From contig CM034415.1 in assembly GCA_019925095.2 (NCBI GenBank), forward strand, positions 8,589,001 to 8,653,000: a stretch of 64,000 bases of DNA. The letters are read 5' to 3'. The notes beneath the pieces were generated by a model. The model was not told the DNA's origin and did not search any database. It saw only the letters and a list, made by a program, of their open reading frames with translations. Below are positions 56,900 through 64,000 of the stretch, piece after piece. Source of the stretch: Dendrolimus kikuchii (Eukaryota; Arthropoda; Insecta; Lepidoptera; Lasiocampidae). The position numbers and the translations under genes are program-made. Positions within the stretch are counted from its first letter, which is position 1, and each line of letters starts with the position of its first letter.

Positions 56900-58520
56900 G
56901 CCACTTTCGCAAAATTTTTGAAACTACAAATCCAATTTTTATGCTGGGGGCTGCACCTGCGATAATGTCAAAGATATTGATCGTGGCCCAATTAGATCAC
57001 AAATAACGCATTGCAGCCATGGCCACATCTGCGTGAAACGGCCTATATTTCTAACGTTATCCCAGAGGAGGTACTACGTCAAACATCGTGTAAGGATTAG
57101 GTTGCTTCATTTACGATATGCGTGTATTTTTTCGCAAACAATTGGAACGCACCTATTTTTAGTTATAAATAATCATATGTTCAAAATAGATTATAGCTGG
57201 CCAATGTCTCATACATAAAAGCTTTTTTCCATAATAATTTCTGAGTGTCCTGGTATACGATTGAACTACAAAAAACAATATAAACTTAAATATACCTGTC
57301 ATATCAGTGGTTCTTTGGCAAACATCGTCGAGATTCGAAATAATACTTCTTGCTTCATATTCTGCAAGATATCGTCTGTAAACTTTATAATTTTTTTTCC
57401 CCGCATTTCTATATATAAAGACACATTACAATTCAACGTAATCCAGTTTGGGGACTAGTTTGTTTAATTTTCAAGATACAAAACAAAATTAAATAATTAT
57501 TAATCGATTACCTATATAATCATGGGAAAAATGGATAATATTATAATGATATATGTGAACAACTTTCCTTTTTAAATGTTAACTAATTAAAAATATATCG
57601 ATGTAAACAAAATGTTGTTTAGTTAAAAATACGCCAGCTTTTATGGTTAAGCACAATTAAATATTATATTACCTATTTATTAGGTAAAAAACTTCGTGAG
57701 CCATCCTAAAGCACCGCTTTTTGCTAGTATATACTCTAGATTGGTTTTCATACATGGGTACTATACTTAAGACATTTAACTGAATAAATTAACTTTAAAA
57801 ACCTAAAACAAGGTATTACGGAAATAACTGGCAATTCTTTTCGTGAAAGCCGGAACCGGAAACGAATTTAAATAACGTTTTGTTATAGCAATAAAATTAT
57901 AAGCTTTGGCAATTATATAATAATGTAAGTGGAAAGTATTTATGATTTTATAAAATATAATTTTAAGATAAAAATTTGTTCAACGTGTGACATATTTTTA
58001 AACAAAGACCATTTTAAAATGTGATTTTACCTGAAACAATTCAGATTATACCCTATAATAGTAGAAACTAAACGCATTTTATATTAATGTTACCATAAAA
58101 TAATTTATCCTATTTTGGTATAATTATTTTCCATTTTGTGTTGTAAAACTACGTTGTAACAAAGGTTGTGGATTCCATTTCCAGCAAGGTAAATTTCGTA
58201 AATCTACTTTCGTTTATTTATTATGGTTTGAATATCTACAGTTAGCCCCGGTGTTGATCTTTGTATATTTGTTAATCATTTTTAATTCAAATTTAATTCG
58301 TATTGTCATGATGATCACGCCTTTGATAGTATAGTACGATTTATTGAAATATAAAAATGATTATAATTCTTGCCCTGGGATAAAAGCTAACTCTGTGTCA
58401 AGTTTTATCTAAATCCATTCAATAGTTTTCACTCGATGCTCTAAGAAACAGGCAGACAGTTAAAAATTCATACTTTTATTTTCGGAATCTAGTGATCCGA
58501 ATTAAATTCCTTGTTATTTT
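56900..58520. other. AT-rich intergenic DNA
   Basis: No exon seen. A degenerate SINE family 2 copy may lie at about 58150-58280 (CCAGCAAGGTAAATTTCG, TTTATTATGGTTTGAATATC). Confidence 0.4.
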
Positions 58521-58524
58521 TATA

Positions 58525-59340
58525 CTTTTTAACCGACTTTAAAAAGGAGGAGGTTCTCATTTCGTCCGTTTATTGTTGTTTTTTTTGTATGTTCGTTACT
58601 CGATATCTCCGTCAATTGTAAACCGATTTTTTTTTCCCTTTACTCGTAAGTGTATAAAAGTGTTTGTAAGTAGTCCCATGGTCACCATGCCAGGATCTGA
58701 TGTGTGGATCCCAGGAAAATCAAGAATAACTCTTATCAAAGCACGCTGTGCACCTAAATTCTTGGGATAAAAGCTTGTATACGCCTGTAGGTATTATATC
58801 TTCTACAAGTGCTTAATTTTTTGTATGCATGTTACCTGATTTCTACGTTAATCGTAGACTGAATTTTCAAATATTTTTTTAATCGAAAGAATATACTATC
58901 CAGATGTTCCCATAGTCACCAAGTCAGGATCTGATGAGTGCGTCACAGAGAAATCGAGAGTAACCCTTATTAAAAAACGCCGAGAGGTGCATAATTTTTT
59001 CGTTTGCATGTTACGCGTCAATTGTGGACCGTTTTTCAAATTGTTTTTATGTTCAGAAGAGTATACTCCCGAAATGGTCCCATAGTCACCAAGTCAGGAT
59101 CTGACGAGTGGTTCCCAGGAAATTTGAGAGAATCCCTCGAAAATTGTTAACCGACTTCTTGGTAACACGATAACTCCGTCACTTGTGGATCGATTTTGAT
59201 TCTTTTTTCTTTTTCGTAAGTATATATGTCTGAGGTGGTCTCATGGTTACTAAGTCAGGATCTGTTTGATGGTTCAAGGGGAAATCGAATGCAACCTTTG
59301 TTTAAGAGCATATACACCGAAGAGTGAGATGATAAATTTG
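58525..59340 (+). repeat. Repeat element with four internal ~170-230 bp units
   Basis: Begins AACCGACTTTAAAAAGGAGG. The phrase CACCAAGTCAGGATCTGA or a variant recurs near 58683, 58917, 59085 and 59246, each followed by CAGG/GAGAAAT-type words. Confidence 0.75.
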
Positions 59341-59462
59341 CATACGCGTGCCAGTAATACAATTTCTATAGGTGCTTAATATATTATTTCTAAAGCTATT
59401 AAAGTATTTGCGCAACTTAAAAGTAATTTTTTTTAACAAAAACATACAGACTTTACATTAAG

Positions 59463-59638
59463 AAGCAAAAAATAAATATTTAACCGATTTCGTTCTACAA
59501 CATATTGAAGTCGGTGTCAAATAAAACATAAAGAACAACAACAAATTTGCAAAATATTGTAATTTTAATATTTTGCTTGCCATCGACTTCAAGATGTTAT
59601 AGAAAGAAGTTGATTAAATATTTATTTTTTGGTTTTTA
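59463..59638. repeat. Inverted repeat, ~52-bp arms
   Basis: The arms contain AAAAAATAAATATTTAACCG / complementary GATTAAATATTTATTTTTTG and GAAGTCGGT/CGACTTC. About 66 bp between the arms. Confidence 0.75.
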
Positions 59639-59669
59639 GTGTGAAGTCGGTTAAAAAAAATATGTAACA

Positions 59670-61590
59670 AATTGTAAAAACTAGACCAATGTATAGATTT
59701 ATTATATTATGGATAACAATGTGTAATATAATTACGGAGTAAGCAATGTGTGTGTACAAGTTTCGTGTTAAATCAACACTGAATAGTTGAAGACTGCATG
59801 TTTTTTTGTCCGCTAATTGATAAAAATAAATAAAAAGGACGGTACCTATATTTGTTTAACTGTATTAATTGTAAAAGTGTAAAATACATAAATAACTAGA
59901 AATTAGAAATTTTATAAAATTAAAATGCAAAACATATCTTAAGGAGCTATCTAAATGCACATTTTTCAAGTTACAAATTGGTAGAGTCTATTTACGACAA
60001 AACAATTTTACACAAATGTAACGAATAATGTTACGATGTTTAAATAAAAACCTTTTTGATTCATCTAAGATTACATATATTTTTTTCACAAAAATTGATT
60101 TTTATATATAAAAATCTAAATCAAATTCCTAATTTTATTGTTGAGATTTCTGTAATACGGTTGTGTTTTAAGTAAATTCTATGTCTTCACAAATGTCGTA
60201 ATGAGTGATTGAGATTTAATAACGAACTCCACTTAGGTAGATAGGTACTACTTCTCTCGACATAGGAATCAGTCAGGCAGATGTCATAGGAGCGATACTA
60301 TATAATAAACTACCGATAATCGTAACAGTCTCACCATGTATATTTTTTTTTAAATACTGCTCAGGAGTTTGTTATTCGAGCACACCTTTAATAGATATGA
60401 TGAGTTTATAACGTACATTTATTTATACGTAAAATTGACGTGTCACAATGTTATCAAAAAAATAATTTCTGTTTTCTAGCTCCTTACGTCTGCAACTCGA
60501 TTATTGAAATTAAAAATAGTAGTCACAATTGGTATTAAAATCTGGCAACATTAAAAACAACCGGAAAAAACAATACATTTCCAAATAGTGCTGTAACTAC
60601 ATCCGGTGTAGAGGGATGTGTTGCGTGTACTTTTACATTTCTCTGTATATTCTTACATTTTAAATAGTGTATTATTATATAAGTGTTATAAAATAATTTA
60701 ATTAAGATACGATAAGAGTTCTAATCGAAAGCTAGTAAATGTAATATTACATTGTAAAGTCGTTTTATAGTTTTAATTGCGGCAAATAAAAGTGGTACCT
60801 ACTTGAACTGTTTCAACGGATAAAATTGTCGAAGTACAACAATCTTGAAAGGTATTTTTTTAAACTTCATTATTTCTTGTAATACGTGATTTATATTTAT
60901 TTAATAGTTGTATAGGTCATTAAACGTGTACAAACTAATTATAAAACTACCAATCAATATTACTTTGAAATTGTTTTCTGATTATGGCCTATGTTGAGTC
61001 TTTTTTTTAACTTTCGTTGGCATTTTGGCATAAAAGGAAACTTGAGGGGCCTATTCATGATACTGAATTGCAGGCCGCCTTACAATGCAAGGCCGTGAAT
61101 GTTATTGCAGCCTGGATTGCGTCCGGTAACATCGAACAGAGTCCTCCAAGCTCCGCTCACTGCAGGACTGCAGTGCAGGATGATGTGTGGGGGCCTCTTT
61201 AATGTTTTCATCCTGTCTGTCCATGTGCACGTCTGTCTATGGAAATCTCAAATCACAGTCATTTGTCTCTGGAAGTATTGGGTGTGAAAGATGTCATCTG
61301 TATACGTTACACAATGGTAGAGTATAGGAAAACCGCGAAATATCATTAGGTGTGGCTATCAAACAATATAAGTTAAGCGTTTTGCCCCCACATTCCTTTT
61401 GCGTACGGCGGAGCTGAGGAATGCGCACCCATTGAGATATAACATGTCTATGTGATCTAAGGCGTTACCAGAGTCTGGTTCCCAAAAAGTACAATCCGGG
61501 AGCCTTCAATTCTCTTGTGAATAGGTATTTTATAAGTAAGCGTGCTCCATCTTCGGCCATATGATAGTTTAATATTGTTAATATTAATAA
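59670..61590. other. AT-rich intergenic DNA, no supported gene
   Basis: A 61-codon plus frame at 61017-61202 (contains ELQAALQCKAVNVIAAW) lies in a GC-richer patch, but has no recognised domain or splice sites. Confidence 0.4.
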
Positions 61591-61596
61591 TAGATA

Positions 61597-62132
61597 GTGA
61601 ATTTGGGGAATAGTGTGAATGGAGCGTTAGGTAAACTTCTAGGCGCTAGGAACCTCAGCCAGAAGGCCCAGCTTGCCATACACAACGCGGTGCTGGTACC
61701 TACGCTCACGTATGGAAGCGAGAGCTGGGTATGGAAGAGAGAACATGAAAGTAGAGTAAACGCGGTCGAGATGCGAGCACTGCTCAAAATCTGCGGAGTG
61801 ACGCTCGCGGACCGCGTTCATAATACCGAAGTAAGAAAGACAGTTGGTCTGAAAGAGAGTGTCGGGGTGAAGGTAAGGAAAGGAATGCTCCGGTGGTTCG
61901 GGCATGTGGAAAGAATGACTAAACAGATATACAATGCAAAAGTGGATGGATGCAGAAGCTGTGGACGGCCACGACACACCTTCCATGATCAAATTGATCG
62001 TGTTCTAGCATGACAAGAGCTATGAATGTCAAAGAAGCAAGTGAGGTGTGTAAGAAAAAGCCTGAATGGCGTTCTGTCGTTCGTGCCTTCCCCGCAAGGG
62101 AACTGGCGTGAAGTTATGTATGTATGTATGTA
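61597..62132 (+). mobile_element. LINE 3' part, family B, longest copy
   Basis: Encodes GKLLGARNLSQKAQLAIHNA, VLVPTLTYGSESWVWKREHE, CGVTLADRVHNTEVR, GLKESVGVKVRKGMLRWFGH. A 40-nt deletion after DQIDRVLA, relative to the other copies, breaks the frame. Ends with (TATG)n. Confidence 0.92.
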
Positions 62133-62732
62133 ATATTAGGTGTGATCGTGGTCAAACGTGAACCTATTTATCTTAAAAAAAAACTTGATAATTTGTTAGT
62201 TTGAACCTCTCGATATTCCCTCGTTTTAAGATACTCAAATAAACATTTACCACATGACTCTGGCTAAATGCACAAACCGTGCCTAGCCAAATCAAGAAAA
62301 AAAATCTCTCGATAATTTGAAACTTTTTCATGATTCCTTGAAATATATTCTTTACCGAACAAAATAGAATAACTTAAAAATACACTCGATAAATTGAATA
62401 AAATTAACGTTAAATGGTCCCCTCGGTAATTAAAAGTTGAAGGAATACGATCTTGCCAAGACCGGGCTTCCCCGCTCTCCATAATTTCCTAATTCCTAAT
62501 CCTCCATAATTCTTATTCAACCGAAACCTGGCGCGTATAAATATATTATTACTAAATATAATAACGTGTATGGGTCAAGGCTGAATGAAGCATTTTTGAC
62601 ACCAATCATTGTAAATGATCTCCCTCCCAGAGGACTGCAATCAATGTACAAAAATAACAACAGATCGACCAAATATAATCTGAAAAGATTCTATATTGCT
62701 TTCCAAAGCGGACCACATACGTAGTAATAATA

Positions 62733-63021
62733 TCAGCCCATAAATGTCCAACTGCTGGACGCGGGCCTCCCATTATAGGGGGAACGAACAGTATACATAC
62801 CCGCCACGCTGTCAAGGCGGCTTAGCAGGTTTGACGCATTGATCTCGATGTGCAGGTTGCATCGCGATGATTTCCTTCACCGCTATTAGTACGTGGTAAT
62901 TATAACAATATGCACATTAGATCAGAAAACTGACTAAGTAGTGCATGCGTTCCGGCCAGGATCGAACCCGCGCCCTTTGAGTTTGGGACGCGTGCGCTGG
63001 CCATTACGCTACCACGACTTT
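62733..63021 (-). mobile_element. tRNA-derived SINE, family 1
   Basis: Reverse copy ending with GGATCGAACCCGCGCCC (B box) and CCATTACGCTACCACGAC (A box). Confidence 0.9.
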
Positions 63022-63208
63022 AGACCACACGTGCAGACCTGGGACTAAATCGGAACCATATACTTTGTAGAATGACTTAATGATAACTCCACTTCTTATT
63101 ATCAAATTAGAAGTAAACACTTGAAATGATGATAACAATTCTTTGTTTCTGCTCTTATTTTTGATATAACATTAATATTGTGTAAATACATTTTAAAAAT
63201 GTCACTAA

Positions 63209-63414
63209 GGGCCGCTTGCATAAGATTGCTTAAATTTATTTAAGAAACACAAAACGTATCTAACACCCTTAAATACAATTAGCGTCTTGCACAACGCAAA
63301 ATATGCCGCTAAATACGTTTAAAGAACTGTCAATACGTATTGTGTAAAACGTATTTAGGCAGTTTAATAAGATTAGCTAATTTTATTTAAAGGCGATCAT
63401 TATGCAAGCGGCCC
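63209..63414. mobile_element. Harbinger-type MITE with TAA TSD
   Basis: TIRs GGGCCGCTTGCATAA / TTATGCAAGCGGCCC with TAA on both sides (63206-63208, 63415-63417). 206 bp, non-coding. The 3-bp TWA TSD fits PIF/Harbinger. Confidence 0.85.
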
Positions 63415-63417
63415 TAA

Positions 63418-64000
63418 GTCTCATAACTTGATATATTTTACACGTTTCTGTGCGGCATGAATAACCCCATGAGGTTTCTATGCCACAGTCGTATATATAT
63501 GTTATGTATATGTAATCTAAGCATATTGGAAAAATAAATAAACGCAATTTTGGTCTTAATTATTATCATGTTTTGTAAGGTGCAATATTTATTGTAGTTG
63601 ACCGTGCTTACTTCGCTAGATGTCATTAAAAAATTAAAAAAATATTTTACAGTCCAATATTTCCTATATTTAGAGTAAAATATAGCCTATGTCACTGGTG
63701 AATAATGTAGCTATCTACTGATGAAAGAATATATATCTAAAATGGGTTCAGTAGTTCAAGACATTACTTCCTATAAAAAAATTACCTCTTTATAATACAT
63801 ATTAGTATAGAATTATTAAAGGCTATGTACATGGAGAAAGTTTATCGCTCGTTTTGGGGTGAGAAGTCGTATACGTTTCGTATTTAGTATACGTAGATAT
63901 TTTCGTAGATGCTCTTTAGACAATAAATCGCTTTGACATTCAACAAAAATTAATTATCTTTTATAATTATATAAAAAGTAATTATCAACAGGAGTTTTGT
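63418..64000. other. AT-rich DNA to window edge, nothing recognised
   Basis: No exon or repeat match seen. Confidence 0.4.

Overview
This is a stretch of an AT-rich, intron-containing, transposon-laden animal genome. The organism is most likely an insect, and probably a moth or butterfly. That is inference. It rests on small exons with GT-AG introns, an insect-type ALG10, Helitrons ending in CTAG before T, two tRNA-derived SINE families and several RTE/CR1-like LINE tails. I see no bacterial operon, CRISPR array or phage.

Three protein-coding genes can be read. (1) A minus-strand gene spans about 7.04 kb down to 0.46 kb: a first exon with ATG at 7043, then exons at about 4679-4478, 3758-3599, 2711-1282 and a last exon 742-462. 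The product is a helical protein I do not recognise. Splice phases match at all three junctions between the last four exons. The link from the first exon to the 4.5 kb exon is unresolved, and the last exon seems to need a 1-nt frame shift. (2) ALG10, the ER alpha-1,2-glucosyltransferase of N-glycan precursor assembly, lies on the plus strand at 15164-16606 as one uninterrupted coding exon. It is preceded by a splice acceptor, with a plausible 5' UTR exon near 11.9-12.09 kb. (3) A minus-strand gene runs from 52490 to 33918. I could assemble it completely: 12 coding exons, all phases compatible, 1518 nt, 505 residues. It has an Arg/Ser-rich domain, a poly-proline run, an acidic serine stretch and a Trp/Tyr-rich C-terminal region. 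A GC-rich probable promoter and 5' UTR exon with a TATCGATA (DRE-type) motif lie near 55.95-56.46 kb. This looks like an SR-related nuclear RNA-processing protein, but I do not recognise the family.

Almost everything else is repetitive. It includes a 32-bp satellite with a 4-mer higher-order repeat (1-382), a 132-bp tandem array (29.4-29.9 kb), two giant fold-back elements (8.1-9.7 kb and 41.7-43.2 kb), and three solo LTRs of one family, two with intact 4-bp target duplications. There are also two pogo/Tigger-like elements, a hAT element nested inside another pogo-like element, Helitrons, a Harbinger-type MITE, two tRNA-SINE families (5 clear copies each), a poly(A)-tailed ~310-bp retroposon family with more than a dozen copies, and LINE 3' ends of several families. 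The introns of genes 1 and 3 are full of these insertions, several within about 25 bp of splice sites.
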